From positions 1,240,001-1,304,000 of the forward strand of contig CAVUHO010000010.1 of NCBI GenBank assembly GCA_963741385.1: DNA of 64,000 bases, in the 5' to 3' direction. A model generated the notes under the pieces. The model had not been told where the DNA came from, searched no databases, and saw nothing but the letters and a program-made list of their open reading frames with translations. Shown here in pieces: positions 25,544 through 34,994 of the stretch. This DNA is from Sulfomarinibacter sp963741385. GTDB taxonomy: Bacteria > Acidobacteriota > Thermoanaerobaculia > Thermoanaerobaculales > Sulfomarinibacteraceae. Positions within the stretch are counted from its first letter, which is position 1; each line of letters opens with the position of its first letter. Position numbers and translations under genes: made by a program.

Positions 25544-25571
25544 AATTCTCGGGGCTTCGGCCCCGAGAATT
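25544..25571 (-). terminator. hairpin after tamA
   Basis: A perfect 12-bp stem AATTCTCGGGGC/GCCCCGAGAATT with a 4-base loop, between the tamA stop and the antiporter start. A U-tract is lacking, so it may act as attenuator or mRNA stabiliser. Confidence 0.55.
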
Positions 25572-25575
25572 GCGG

Positions 25576-28356
25576 TCAGAACGGTACGCCGAAGCTGACG
25601 AAGAACTGGCCGCTCGACTCACCGGGCTGAGGATTGAGCTTCCAGGCGTACTCGGCGCGTAGCGGGCCGGCGGGAGTCCGGTACTGGATGCCGAGACCCG
25701 GCCCCCACCGGATGTCGCCGAGGGCGATCTGCGAAGGGGAGGCCCAGATGTTGCCCGCATCGACGAAGACCTCCGCGAAGAACTCACCGGCGATGTGGCG
25801 GCGGTATTGGAGGTTCAGCAGAATGAGCGCGTTGCCGCCCAGCGGGTTGCCATCGACAACGGTCTGTCCTGGAATGCCGAGGTTGTCGGTGTTGAAGGCC
25901 CGGTGAGTGGTCCGGCCGCCGGCGAAGAAACGGTAGGCGAAGGGGATCTGCAGGTTTTGGGGGATGTCGGGCGCGTTGGAGAACGGCTCGATCACCCCGA
26001 GGCGCAGACCGACAGCCGTGAAGCCTCTCCAGAAGGGTTTGTAGACCGTGGCCCCGACCTGGACCTTGAGGAAGTGCTCGTCGGCGAGAAAGGCGGGGAA
26101 GGCATACTGCGCCGACGCCGAAGCGAAAATTCCCTTTTCCGGCGCCAACGGGTTGTCGCGGGTGTCCCATTCGATGCTCGGCGTGATCGACGCGACCTTC
26201 GATTCCTGCAGCTCGGATGGGAGCTGCGGTTGTGGGACCACCGGCAGATTCTCCGCTTGGATGATCTCGTACTCGTACCGGAACCACGGCCGGAGCGGTC
26301 GTTTGAGGTGGTCGCCGAAGTCGATCCACAGACCGCGGCGGAGGAGATCCCGGTCGGCGAGCGTTTCATCGGTTCTGTAGATCGCGAGGTGGCCCGGCAC
26401 CGGCAGCCCGAAGAGCCGCCGCTTGCGCAGCGACAATGAGTACTGCTGCTGGCTCTGCGACAACGAGACCTCGGCGGAAAAAACGTAGGCGCGGCCGAGC
26501 AGGTTGAGGTGGGTCCAACCGAGGATCAACCGCGCAGCGTCCACGGTTGAGTAGCCGATGCCGAAGAGGTAGGACCTCTGCTCGCCTTCCTCGCACCGGA
26601 CGACGATGTTCCGTTCCGCTCGGTGCTCGTGGCCGGGCATTGGAGCCACCTCAACCTTTCGGAACAGGCCGAGCTCGTACAGGCCCCGCTGGGCGGCGAG
26701 AATCCGGCGGCGCGACAGCGGCTCCCCGGTCACGACCCCGGCTCGCTCCACCACGCTTGCAACCAGCTGCTCGCGGGTGTGGAGCAGACCGGCGATGATG
26801 ACGTCGCCGACGCGCACGAAGGTGTGGGGATCGACCTGGAAGACGACCCGGGCCTTGCCGGGCTGCGAGGTGTCGACCTCCGTCGTCACCTGCCCGTCCG
26901 GGTAGCCGGTATCGGCGAGGGCCTCCTGGAGCCGGCGCTGGGCCCTGTTGACGGCGCCCGGGCTCCACGGGGAACCGTCGGCGAGTCCGAGCGGCCGCGA
27001 CTCGAGCTCGGCAGCCGTCTCGACCGGCAGTCCCTCGATCCGAACCTCGTCGACGATCCAACGCTCGCCCTCGGTGATCGGGAACTCGACCGTGACCGCG
27101 TTCCCGTTCTCCGTGAGTACCCACCGCGGCGTGCCGACTTCGACGTACGGAAAACCCTCGAGGTGGTAGAGCTCCACGATCGCGGTCCGGTCGGCCGCGA
27201 GCGTTGCGTCGCTGATGCGCTGGTTGAACCGTCCTCCGGTTTTTCCTTTGCGGACCGTGACTACGTTCCCGAGTGCGCCGGCGCCCAGGCTGTCGGCCCC
27301 CGGAAACTCCACCGCCTCGACTCGCAGCTTGGGGCCGGGGTGGACCTCGAGCCGGAGCACCATTTCCTCGCTCTCTTCGAGGAGATTCGCCCGAACATCG
27401 GCGAGCAGGTGGCCGGACTCCTGGAGCTGCTCGCGGACCTGGTCGGCGAGAGCATCGGTCTGGGCGGGGTGGAGATCGCCGGCGACCGGGTCGGGGAAAG
27501 CGCCGGCTGCGATCTTCTCGCTCTCCGGTGGGGTTTCCAGCTCGAGCCGGTACATCGGCCCAGGTTCGACCCGGAGCACGAGGTCGACCGCGGGGCCGTC
27601 GGCCAGCCGGGTGACGTCCAGGACCTCGGCTTCCCAGAAACCCATGGTGCGGAGGTTGGCTTCGGTGCGGGTCCGCACCCGTTCTTCGAACCGCGAAGTG
27701 AGCCGGGCCCCGCTCTTGACTTTGGGCTGAACCGCAGCTGCACGCTCCTCGGTGTCCAGCCCCTCCAGGGTCACCTTCTCCAGGACCTGTCGGGTCCCCT
27801 GGGTGACGTCGAACTCGATCGCCACCGTGTTCGACTTGCGGTTGTAATCGAGGTAGGCCTCGACCGTGGCGTCGGCAAAGCCGCGGTCGAACAACCGACG
27901 TTCGACCCGCCGCCGGGCGATTTCGATGCCGGCGGCGGTCACCGGATCGCCGGGCTCGAGCTGCAGCCAGCGGCGGATCCAGATGCGGAGGACCGGTTTG
28001 TCCACGCGGACCTTCACGTCCGAGATCGTCGATCGGTAGCTGAGCCGCACCAGGATCGCGATGCCGTCGGCTGTTTCGGTGCCTTCCACGCGCAGACTTT
28101 CCACTTCGCCGCCGGCATAGACGGAGGTGATGACTTCGCGCAGCCGCCGCCTGTCGAGGGGCGAACCTACCCGGATCTCGAGAACCTCGGCCACGGCCGC
28201 CGCGTCGATCGGGCCCGTGGCTTCGACCCGAACGCTGGTGACCAGCGGCGGTTCGTCGGCGACGGCCGGCGCTGCCGCAGCCGACACCAAAATCGCTGCC
28301 AGCAGCGCGCCCGGGAGCAGCCTTGACGATCGCCGGAGGGGGGAAATCAACTTCAT
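25576..28356 (-). CDS. tamA: BamA/TamA-family outer membrane assembly protein
   Basis: 926 residues. A signal peptide (about 1-33, ending AVADEPP) is followed by several POTRA repeats (visible starts near ITSVRVEAT-like 38, ISDVKVRV 112, LEKVTLEGL 191, LRVEAVEFPG 346, VDEVRIEGLPV 435, VRVGDVIIAGL 520) and a C-terminal 16-strand Omp85 barrel (about 610-926) with GIFASASAQYA, the RFFAGGRTTHRAF lid-loop motif and terminal Phe (SFGVPF). It is larger than E. coli TamA (577 aa, three POTRA), nearer a BamA-size POTRA array. Pairing with tamB four bases upstream argues for the TamA role: export of outer-membrane proteins or lipid transport together with TamB. Confidence 0.88.
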   Translation of the reverse strand: MKLISPLRRSSRLLPGALLAAILVSAAAAPAVADEPPLVTSVRVEATGPIDAAAVAEVLEIRVGSPLDRRRLREVITSVYAGGEVESLRVEGTETADGIAILVRLSYRSTISDVKVRVDKPVLRIWIRRWLQLEPGDPVTAAGIEIARRRVERRLFDRGFADATVEAYLDYNRKSNTVAIEFDVTQGTRQVLEKVTLEGLDTEERAAAVQPKVKSGARLTSRFEERVRTRTEANLRTMGFWEAEVLDVTRLADGPAVDLVLRVEPGPMYRLELETPPESEKIAAGAFPDPVAGDLHPAQTDALADQVREQLQESGHLLADVRANLLEESEEMVLRLEVHPGPKLRVEAVEFPGADSLGAGALGNVVTVRKGKTGGRFNQRISDATLAADRTAIVELYHLEGFPYVEVGTPRWVLTENGNAVTVEFPITEGERWIVDEVRIEGLPVETAAELESRPLGLADGSPWSPGAVNRAQRRLQEALADTGYPDGQVTTEVDTSQPGKARVVFQVDPHTFVRVGDVIIAGLLHTREQLVASVVERAGVVTGEPLSRRRILAAQRGLYELGLFRKVEVAPMPGHEHRAERNIVVRCEEGEQRSYLFGIGYSTVDAARLILGWTHLNLLGRAYVFSAEVSLSQSQQQYSLSLRKRRLFGLPVPGHLAIYRTDETLADRDLLRRGLWIDFGDHLKRPLRPWFRYEYEIIQAENLPVVPQPQLPSELQESKVASITPSIEWDTRDNPLAPEKGIFASASAQYAFPAFLADEHFLKVQVGATVYKPFWRGFTAVGLRLGVIEPFSNAPDIPQNLQIPFAYRFFAGGRTTHRAFNTDNLGIPGQTVVDGNPLGGNALILLNLQYRRHIAGEFFAEVFVDAGNIWASPSQIALGDIRWGPGLGIQYRTPAGPLRAEYAWKLNPQPGESSGQFFVSFGVPF

Positions 28357-28360
28357 GGTT

Positions 28361-31300
28361 TCAGTAGGGTCGCCGGAGCTTGAGGTTGAGCGAAAAGGAC
28401 CCGTCCTCGTGCTGACCGGCCTCGATGAACAACCCCGGCGCGAGGAACCAGCGGCTGGTCACGATCTGCTCCCGCTCGCCGGAAAGGGTGGTCTGCAAGA
28501 TCACCGTCCACGACGGCGTCAGCTGTTTGATGACCGACAGCCGGGCGGTGGGGTTGCCGGTGGAGTTGGCCGAAAACGGGTCCACCCGCACCTGGTCGAT
28601 GGGCAGCACGAGCTGGGCCCTCTTGCTCAAGACCGACGTCAGTTCGCTGGACAGGATGGACGACGCCAGACCGAGACCCATGGCGCTGGTGCCGAGCGCC
28701 TCGCTGCGGTAACCGACCCCGAGCAGTGAGTAAATCTCCGGCGAGCTGAGCGGCGGAGTCGACACCGCTGTGGAGACGAAGTGGTCGAAGGTCCCCGACA
28801 GATTGACCGTGATCTGGTACTCCTGCGCCCAGGTGGAGGCCTGCAGATCGAAGAAGGGGTCGATGCTCTGGGGGTTGGAGAACGTGAGGCTGGCGCGCTC
28901 GACCTCAAAGCGGTTTCCGAGCAGCGTCACCTCGCCGCCCTCGAGCACCTCGACCTGGCCGACGAGTCCGGGTTGGTTGGAAGTGCCGGTGATGTCGAGG
29001 CTGGCCGAACCGTTCAGGCGAATGAACGGGTTGTGAAGATTGATGGTCTCCTCGGACTCGACGTGAAGGTTGAGGTTGAGCCCGCCCTCGGCGGACGATC
29101 TGCCGGTGCTGCCGAACCAGTTGATCAATAACGCCGCCGGGTCGTCCTTGGTGGTCAGGCTCAGGCGGTCCAGGTCGAGGTCGCCGGAGAGGTTGAGCCC
29201 CGTCACCGGCCCGTTGAGACGCCAGGTCCCGGAGAGCCGGGCTTCGAGATCGGGGAGCACTTCGTAGCGCACTCCTTCCGCGGTGCCGTCGAGTGACAGG
29301 AACAATGAGTCGCCGCGTTGGCGGATCCGGCCGCCGCAGCGACCGCGCCCGCCCATGATCCGGAAGCTCATGCCTTCGAGCTGCACCTCGCCCGACGACA
29401 ACAGGACCACGCCCTCGACCTGCGAAAGGATGGTGCGGGTCTCGGGCAGCCGGAACGACCCATTCTTGATCTGGGCGACGCCCTCGAAGAGCGGCGCGTC
29501 GACGGTTCCCAGAATCTCGACGATGCCGGTCGCCCGTCCCGCCGGCTCCCACTCAGGCAAGAGGTACCGCAGCAGGAGGGTGTCCCAGGTGCCCGAGACA
29601 TTGCCGTGGAGTTGGCCGTCGCCGTCGATTGCCCAGCGAATGAAAAATTCATCCTCGCGCGCGCGAATCCGCAGGCCCGGCACGGCGAACCCTTCCGCCG
29701 ACAATGTGAACTCCGCGGGCTCGATCAGCTGGACGGATTGATCGGCAAGGCTGAGATCGAGCATCTGGAGGGTGCCCGCCACTCGCGGCCACGCCTCGTC
29801 GCCCCAGTCGATGTCAAAGTCGGCACGGCCGGCTCCGGCTAGCGGCACCCCGGCGTCGGGTCCCAGCAGCGCGAGGAGCTCTTTGGCTGACGACATGACG
29901 AACTCGCCCCTGCCGTGGAGCCCGCCGTCATCGGCGCGCTGAAGGTCCGCGTGGACATTCGCCGCCCCCGCGATGTCTGCATCGACCTCGACGGTCTCGG
30001 GACCCTGAACCACCCTGAAGCGTCCACGTTCCGAGGTCGCCGTCAGCTCGGCCGCCAACTCGCCGCCGATGGCCAGGTCAAAGTCGAGTGTGACATCGGC
30101 GGTGTCGCCGGCGAGGCGGGCGACCGGCTCTCCCAGATTGCCGAGCGGCATGTCCGGCCACCGCAGGTTCCCGCTGATGTTCCTGGCGGCCACGTCCCAC
30201 CGGATCTTCGCCGCGAGGCCTCGGTTGCTGCGCAGATCGCTGCAGGAAAAACGGGCGTCGGCCAGATCGATACCGGTTGACGCCGTTCCGAGCTCCAAAC
30301 CGCCGAGCGAAAAATCTTCGATCTCCGCGATCCACGAACCGCGCGGCAGGAGGATGGGTCCGGAGAGCTCGCCATCGAATGACAGGAGCCCGCTGTCAAC
30401 CCATTGCTGGAGATCGATCCATGACGCCACTGCGGCGAGGGGGATTCTGTGCCCACGGAGGTCGAGGTTCAGCTGCTGGTCTCCGGCCGCCGGGTTCCAG
30501 GTGAGTCCGCCTTCGATCTCGCCGAACCCATCGGCGATCTGGAAACGGGCGGAGCCGATCCGCAGGAGTGAGTGGGCGATCGTGACGTCGGCGACCAGCC
30601 GGTCGAAGGTGATCGGTGGCAGCCGCAGCGGCCTGGCGTCGACCCGGACCAGCACCGTGAGATTGGAAAATCGACCGCTCAGGTTGACCTCGAGGTCTCC
30701 GGTGCCTTCGAGCTCGGGCGGCAGGGCGGTGGAGCCGACCCAGGCGTTGACCATCGGAGCGATCTTCGCGAACTGGGCCCCCTCCGCAGTGATCGACCAG
30801 GCGGGCTCCCAGGTGCCGATGGTGAGGGCTCCCTGCCAACGGGTGGCGGCGCCGCCCAGAGTCATATCGGTGGCGTCGAAGAGGAAGATGCCGTTGCCGG
30901 GGAGGTCGATGTCCAGAGGGCCCTCGACCCGGATACCGGGGGGCGCGGCGTGAAATTGCAGGGCGGCGTGTCCGTGGCCGGCCCCGAAGGCTTTGCCGTT
31001 CCACCGTGCGGTCGCGGAGGTGTCGAATGTCGCCGCAAGCCCGGCCGGTTCGACCCGCAGATCGCCGAGGAATCCCTTGAGCGAGACCCCTGAACCCTCG
31101 AGTTCGACGGTGTGCGGGTAGTCGCCGCCGAACTCGGCGAGGTGATAGGTCCCGCTCAGCGTTCCACCGTGAAAACGCGCACGCTCGAGCGTTCCCTGCA
31201 GGCCCTTTCCGGTCAACAACAGGCTGCCTCGAAGATCGTCGAACGGAAAAACCCCGACGCCGATATGGGGCGCGACGATCGACGCCCGCAGCAGCTCGGA

Positions 31301-32119
31301 CGACGTGGTGTCGAGATCGAGCTCGACTTCGGCGCTGCCGCTGAGCAGGCCGTGGGTCTTGATGAAGCCGTCCAGCCAATCGATGTCGAGCGGCCCGGAG
31401 GCTTCGATCATCGTTCCCGCGGCGGCGATGCGGCCTCGTCCGTGGAGGGTGAACCCGACCCCCTGGAGCCTGAAGTTGGACAGCGCCAATCCGTCGTCGG
31501 TGAGGGCGAAGCGGACGTTGACGGCCGTTTCGATGGGCTCCATCTTGCCGATGCGGACGGTGGCCTTGGCGATCTCCGCGTAACCCCGTTCGGCGTCGCC
31601 TTCGCCCGTCCAGCCGCTGCGAACCTTGTCGAGGTCAAGGGACAGGCCGCCTGGCAGGTCGACGCCCTGAAATTGCACGTCGGAGAGTTCGAGGTGTCGA
31701 ATACGGAACTTGATGGGCCGGCCACCAGAACCGGAAGACTTCGGCAGACCCTCCAGCGATAAACGGACCCCCCGGGCGGCCACGGTTCCCAGCACGATCG
31801 TGCGCCTGGTGAGCCACATGCGCGAGAGGTCCGCGTGGATCACGTCGATGTCGGCGGCGATGCCCGGGGCGCGGAGGTGAACGCCGTCGAGGTGGACGCC
31901 GGGTGGCAAAACGCTCCAGTGGAAATCGCCGATCTCGATTTCGGCGCCGGAGTCGGCGGCCAGACGCTCGATCCACCGGATGGCCGCACGACGGGTCGGT
32001 TCGGCCTCGAGGACCGCACGGATCACGAGCCCGAAGATCAGGATGAAGGCAACGGTCGCCAGCACGGCGATGACCGTGCGTCTGAGGTGGCGGTATCTCA
32101 CCCCCCCCGCTCTCCCCAT
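28361..32119 (-). CDS. tamB: TamB-like translocation/assembly protein (AsmA/DUF490 family)
   Basis: 1252 residues, similar to E. coli TamB (1259). One N-terminal membrane helix (about 14-35, TVIAVLATVAFILIFGLVI) anchors it in the inner membrane. The rest is a long run of beta repeats with Gly/Asp turns, the lipid-channel type taco fold, ending in the DUF490 domain (DRLSLTTKDDPAALLINW..., SPEIYSLLGVGYRS, LVLPIDQVRVDPFS) and the C-terminus LKLRRPY. It spans the periplasm and works with TamA in outer-membrane lipid or protein traffic. It starts inside the 3' end of nadK (22-base overlap) and ends 4 bases before tamA, so nadK-tamB-tamA form one unit. Confidence 0.9.
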   Translation of the reverse strand: MGRAGGVRYRHLRRTVIAVLATVAFILIFGLVIRAVLEAEPTRRAAIRWIERLAADSGAEIEIGDFHWSVLPPGVHLDGVHLRAPGIAADIDVIHADLSRMWLTRRTIVLGTVAARGVRLSLEGLPKSSGSGGRPIKFRIRHLELSDVQFQGVDLPGGLSLDLDKVRSGWTGEGDAERGYAEIAKATVRIGKMEPIETAVNVRFALTDDGLALSNFRLQGVGFTLHGRGRIAAAGTMIEASGPLDIDWLDGFIKTHGLLSGSAEVELDLDTTSSELLRASIVAPHIGVGVFPFDDLRGSLLLTGKGLQGTLERARFHGGTLSGTYHLAEFGGDYPHTVELEGSGVSLKGFLGDLRVEPAGLAATFDTSATARWNGKAFGAGHGHAALQFHAAPPGIRVEGPLDIDLPGNGIFLFDATDMTLGGAATRWQGALTIGTWEPAWSITAEGAQFAKIAPMVNAWVGSTALPPELEGTGDLEVNLSGRFSNLTVLVRVDARPLRLPPITFDRLVADVTIAHSLLRIGSARFQIADGFGEIEGGLTWNPAAGDQQLNLDLRGHRIPLAAVASWIDLQQWVDSGLLSFDGELSGPILLPRGSWIAEIEDFSLGGLELGTASTGIDLADARFSCSDLRSNRGLAAKIRWDVAARNISGNLRWPDMPLGNLGEPVARLAGDTADVTLDFDLAIGGELAAELTATSERGRFRVVQGPETVEVDADIAGAANVHADLQRADDGGLHGRGEFVMSSAKELLALLGPDAGVPLAGAGRADFDIDWGDEAWPRVAGTLQMLDLSLADQSVQLIEPAEFTLSAEGFAVPGLRIRAREDEFFIRWAIDGDGQLHGNVSGTWDTLLLRYLLPEWEPAGRATGIVEILGTVDAPLFEGVAQIKNGSFRLPETRTILSQVEGVVLLSSGEVQLEGMSFRIMGGRGRCGGRIRQRGDSLFLSLDGTAEGVRYEVLPDLEARLSGTWRLNGPVTGLNLSGDLDLDRLSLTTKDDPAALLINWFGSTGRSSAEGGLNLNLHVESEETINLHNPFIRLNGSASLDITGTSNQPGLVGQVEVLEGGEVTLLGNRFEVERASLTFSNPQSIDPFFDLQASTWAQEYQITVNLSGTFDHFVSTAVSTPPLSSPEIYSLLGVGYRSEALGTSAMGLGLASSILSSELTSVLSKRAQLVLPIDQVRVDPFSANSTGNPTARLSVIKQLTPSWTVILQTTLSGEREQIVTSRWFLAPGLFIEAGQHEDGSFSLNLKLRRPY

Positions 32120-32970
32120 TTCAGCTTCCGATGCAGGACTTGAAAGTACGACCGGCTCGGGTCGGCGATCAACATCACCGGGTCCGGGCAGGCCTGGATG
32201 GTCACCAGGTCCTCGGTCCCGATCGGGAAACCCTGTTGCCCGTCAAGGGTCAACCACACCTCTTCCGTGTGACTCTCGAGCCGGATCTCGATCGTCGAGT
32301 CCAGCGACAGCACGATGGGGCGATTGGTCAGGGCGTGGGGGCAGATCGGCGTGACGACCAGGATCTCGAGGTTGGGGTAGAGGATCGGCCCGCCGGCCGA
32401 CAGGTTGTAGGCGGTCGAGCCGGTCGGGGTGGCGACGATCAGTCCGTCGGCCTTGAATCGGCTGACGAACGCGCCGTTGACGTGGACCCCGAGTACGAGC
32501 ATGCGGGCCAGGGCTGACTTGTTGATCACCGCATCGTTGAGCACGCAGCGTGTGATCGGTTCCTTGTTCGGATTCTCCACCGTCACCGTGAGGCGTTCCC
32601 GGCGCACCACCTCCACCCGGCCCTCGAGGGTGGCATGGAGGACCTCCATGAGGTGGTCGGCGGGGTGTTCGGTCAGAAACCCCAGCGTGCCCATGTTGAC
32701 ACCGAGAATCGGCGTGCCTCCGAGGGCGCCGCGGGTGACCGAAAGCAGCGTGCCGTCGCCGCCGATCACGACGATGAGGTCGACCAGGCTCGGAAGGTGC
32801 TCGCGGTCGATGTCGTCGTCGCTCTCGAGAACCTCGGCCGACTCACGGTCGACCACCGCCTCGAGACCGAGACGGTCGAGCTCGGCGACGAGCTGTCGAC
32901 CGAGCTCCGCGGCTTCGGAACTGGTGGTCTTGAGAACGACACCCACGCGGCGGACGGTCGGGTCAGTCAT
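32098..32970 (-). CDS. nadK: NAD kinase
   Basis: 290 residues. Seen are the family motifs VVIGGDGTLLSV (the GGDG substrate loop), GVNMGTLGFLTE, NDAVINKS, ADGLIVATPTGSTAYNLSAGGPI and the C-terminal LTLDGQQGFPI. It phosphorylates NAD to NADP in the cytosol. The ATG at 32970 aligns with family N-termini; the longer frame start at 33066 lies in a repeat-like upstream region. It is the first gene of the nadK-tamB-tamA unit and is divergent from the dcw cluster. Confidence 0.95.
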   Translation of the reverse strand: MTDPTVRRVGVVLKTTSSEAAELGRQLVAELDRLGLEAVVDRESAEVLESDDDIDREHLPSLVDLIVVIGGDGTLLSVTRGALGGTPILGVNMGTLGFLTEHPADHLMEVLHATLEGRVEVVRRERLTVTVENPNKEPITRCVLNDAVINKSALARMLVLGVHVNGAFVSRFKADGLIVATPTGSTAYNLSAGGPILYPNLEILVVTPICPHALTNRPIVLSLDSTIEIRLESHTEEVWLTLDGQQGFPIGTEDLVTIQACPDPVMLIADPSRSYFQVLHRKLKWGERGG

Positions 32971-32993
32971 CGCCGCCCATTCTACGGCAATTC

Positions 32994-33023
32994 GTTCCCG
33001 GTCCCCGTGCGGGGACCGGGAAC
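32994..33023. repeat. perfect 13-bp hairpin between nadK and mraZ
   Basis: GTTCCCGGTCCCC (32994-33006), loop GTGC, GGGGACCGGGAAC (33011-33023). No T-run on either strand. The rest of 32971-33150 holds a small TGGCATTTTGCCA dyad (33051-33063) and no gene. Confidence 0.5.
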
Positions 33024-33150
33024 AAATCGCTCTACAACATATGGGGGTCTTGTGGCATTTTGCCACTACATATTGTGGTGAGCCCCGAAGAGGGTTTTCG
33101 GGGTGCGAGATGAAATCTCAGGAATGCGTATCTCGTTGGCGTCCAGACCC

Positions 33151-33179
33151 TTGACATGCTGTCCGTGGCAGATCATGAT
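33151..33179 (+). promoter_or_regulatory. promoter of the dcw operon
   Basis: TTGACA (33151-33156) and CATGAT (33174-33179) at 17-base spacing, 83 bases before the mraZ start and directly upstream of the GTGGT repeat array. Confidence 0.65.
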
Positions 33180-33182
33180 GGA

Positions 33183-33217
33183 GTGGTCAGAAGTGGTTTA
33201 ATTCGGTCCAAAGTGGT
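33183..33217 (+). promoter_or_regulatory. MraZ-binding repeat array (putative autoregulatory operator)
   Basis: GTGGT at 33183, 33193 and 33213 with TCGGT at 33203: four units at exact 10-base steps. MraZ is known to bind direct TGGGN-type repeats with 5-base spacers in front of mraZ in other bacteria, so this is the likely autoregulatory operator. It covers the expected transcription start. Confidence 0.65.
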
Positions 33218-33261
33218 TATCGTTGCGGTCAGGAGGGCCACTTCAAGCTCAAGGGGGCAGC

Positions 33262-33705
33262 GTGGAGCGTTTTCGAGGAGGGTTCCCGGCAACCATCGAC
33301 GCCAAGGGTCGCGTCAAGCTGCCGGCGCGTCTTCGCGAGCAACTCGAAGCCGACTTCGGGCGCGAGGTCTACGTGTGCTCCTTCTTCCCACATGAACTCA
33401 GAGTATACCCGCTGGCGGTCTGGCAGGCAGTGGAGGAACAACTCCTCAAGAAACCGGCCATGAAACCCGCGGTACTCAAGCTGGTCGAACGGGTCAACTA
33501 CGGCCAACTGCTGGAGATGGACGATCAGGGGAGGATCCTGGTCCCGGCGCTGCTGCGAGAGATGGTCAACGTTGAGGGTGAGGTCGTGATCTCCGGTCGC
33601 ATCAACCACCTTGCCGTCACCAATCGCACCCGCGCGGCCTCCTTCCTCGAAGAGGCGTCGCTGAGCGATGAGGAGTTGGAAGAACTCGCGCAGCTGGAGC
33701 TGTGA
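33262..33705 (+). CDS. mraZ: transcriptional regulator MraZ
   Basis: 147 residues with two AbrB-like beta domains: FRGGFPATIDAKGRVKLPARLRE (first swapped hairpin) and EMDDQGRILVPALLREMVNVEGEVVISGR (second). The GTG at 33262 aligns with the family start (normally MFRGE) and has GGGGG upstream. As first gene of the dcw cluster it is expected to control the operon through the GTGGT repeats upstream. rsmH starts 13 bases after its stop. Confidence 0.93.
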   Translation: MERFRGGFPATIDAKGRVKLPARLREQLEADFGREVYVCSFFPHELRVYPLAVWQAVEEQLLKKPAMKPAVLKLVERVNYGQLLEMDDQGRILVPALLREMVNVEGEVVISGRINHLAVTNRTRAASFLEEASLSDEELEELAQLEL

Positions 33706-33717
33706 TGGAGGAGGGCA

Positions 33718-34656
33718 GTGGCCTCCGAACACCTCCCTGTGCTCACCGACTCTGTGGTGGAATTGCTGGCCCCAGCCGCGCCGGGTCTTGTCGTCGACGC
33801 GACGGTCGGTCTCGGAGGGCACGCCGAAGCCCTGCTTCGCGCGGAGCCGGGATTTCGGCTGGTCGGGCTGGATCGTGACCCCGCGGCGCTGGTCCGCGCC
33901 GGGGAACGACTGCGGGGATATTCGGACCGCGTGCGGCTCGTGGAAAGCGCTTTCGACCAACTCCCCGAGATTCTTGACCGGCTGCAGCTGGAGCCCCCGG
34001 CGGCGATCCTCGCCGATCTGGGGTGCTCGTCGTTGCAGCTCGACACCCCGGGACGGGGCTTCTCCTTCCAGACTGAGGGACCGCTCGACATGCGGATGGG
34101 CGGAGCCGGCCCGACCGCGGCGGACCTTCTCGAGAGCCTGGATTGGGGGGAGCTGGTGAGGATCCTGCGCGACTACGGCGAGGAGCGGCACGCCCGCGCC
34201 ATCAGCCGTGCCATCGTCGCGCGCCGCGGCGAAGCTCCGCTCCGCACCACGGGTGAACTGAGCCGGCTGGTGCGCTCGGTGGTTGGCGACGGCGACCGTC
34301 GGATCCACCCCGCGACGCGGACCTTTCAGGCCTTGAGGATCGCGGTCAACGACGAACTCGGCCAGCTCGAGAGGTTTCTCGAACCGGCCATTCGCTCTCT
34401 GCGGCCGGGCGGGCGGATCACGGTGATCGCGTTCCACTCACTCGAAGACCGGATCGTCAAACACACCATGCGGCGGCTCGCCGGCCGCTGCACCTGTCCT
34501 CCGGGTTTTCCGGTGTGCCGGTGCAATCCCCAGGAGGTCCTGCGCGTCGTGACCGGCTCTCCCGTGCGGCCGGACGACGACGAGGTCGAGCGCAACCCGC
34601 GGGCGCGGTCGGCCCGGCTGCGGGCTGCCGAGCGTCTGGGGGAGGGCACACCATGA
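33718..34656 (+). CDS. rsmH: 16S rRNA (cytosine1402-N4)-methyltransferase
   Basis: 312 residues starting at GTG behind GGAGGAGGG. Family features: HLPVLTDSVVELL, the AdoMet motif VDATVGLGGHAEALL, DLGCSSLQLDTPGRGFSF, PLDMRMG, THPATRTFQALRIAVNDEL-like segment (RIHPATRTFQALR) and FHSLEDRIVK. It methylates N4 of C1402 in the 16S rRNA P-site. It overlaps ftsL by 4 bases (ATGA). Confidence 0.96.
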   Translation: MASEHLPVLTDSVVELLAPAAPGLVVDATVGLGGHAEALLRAEPGFRLVGLDRDPAALVRAGERLRGYSDRVRLVESAFDQLPEILDRLQLEPPAAILADLGCSSLQLDTPGRGFSFQTEGPLDMRMGGAGPTAADLLESLDWGELVRILRDYGEERHARAISRAIVARRGEAPLRTTGELSRLVRSVVGDGDRRIHPATRTFQALRIAVNDELGQLERFLEPAIRSLRPGGRITVIAFHSLEDRIVKHTMRRLAGRCTCPPGFPVCRCNPQEVLRVVTGSPVRPDDDEVERNPRARSARLRAAERLGEGTP

Positions 34657-34994
34657 ACCTCCCCGGTCTGAGGTCGAGCAATCGTTTCTTCATCCCACAG
34701 CGGGACCACCGGTGGCCTCACGTCCTGACCGCGCTGCTCGCGGTGTCGGCGCTGGTCGTCATGGCTCTCGGGCTGGTGGGGTGGCCGCGGCTCAAGAGCA
34801 CCTCCATCCACTATGAGTTGATCGGGTTGCGAGCGGAGGTTCGTGAGCTCGAACGGCGCGAGCGCGAGCTGGTGCTCGAGTTGGAGAGCGAGCGCAGCCC
34901 GCAGCGTCTGGGGGAACGCGCCCGCACGCTCGGGCTGGTGCCGTCGGCGCCGGCCGGACTGGCCGCTGCCGCGGTTCCCGAGGTGACGCAGTGA
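34653..34994 (+). CDS. ftsL: FtsL-like division protein
   Basis: 113 residues with one membrane helix (about 24-46) followed by a short heptad coiled coil (VRELERRERELVLELESERSP) and RLGERARTLGL, the usual FtsL pattern. Sequence identity in this family is low, so the call rests on size, topology and position between rsmH and ftsI. Its start overlaps the rsmH stop and its stop overlaps the ftsI start. It links FtsB/FtsQ to the FtsWI synthase at the septum. Confidence 0.8.
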   Translation: MNLPGLRSSNRFFIPQRDHRWPHVLTALLAVSALVVMALGLVGWPRLKSTSIHYELIGLRAEVRELERRERELVLELESERSPQRLGERARTLGLVPSAPAGLAAAAVPEVTQ

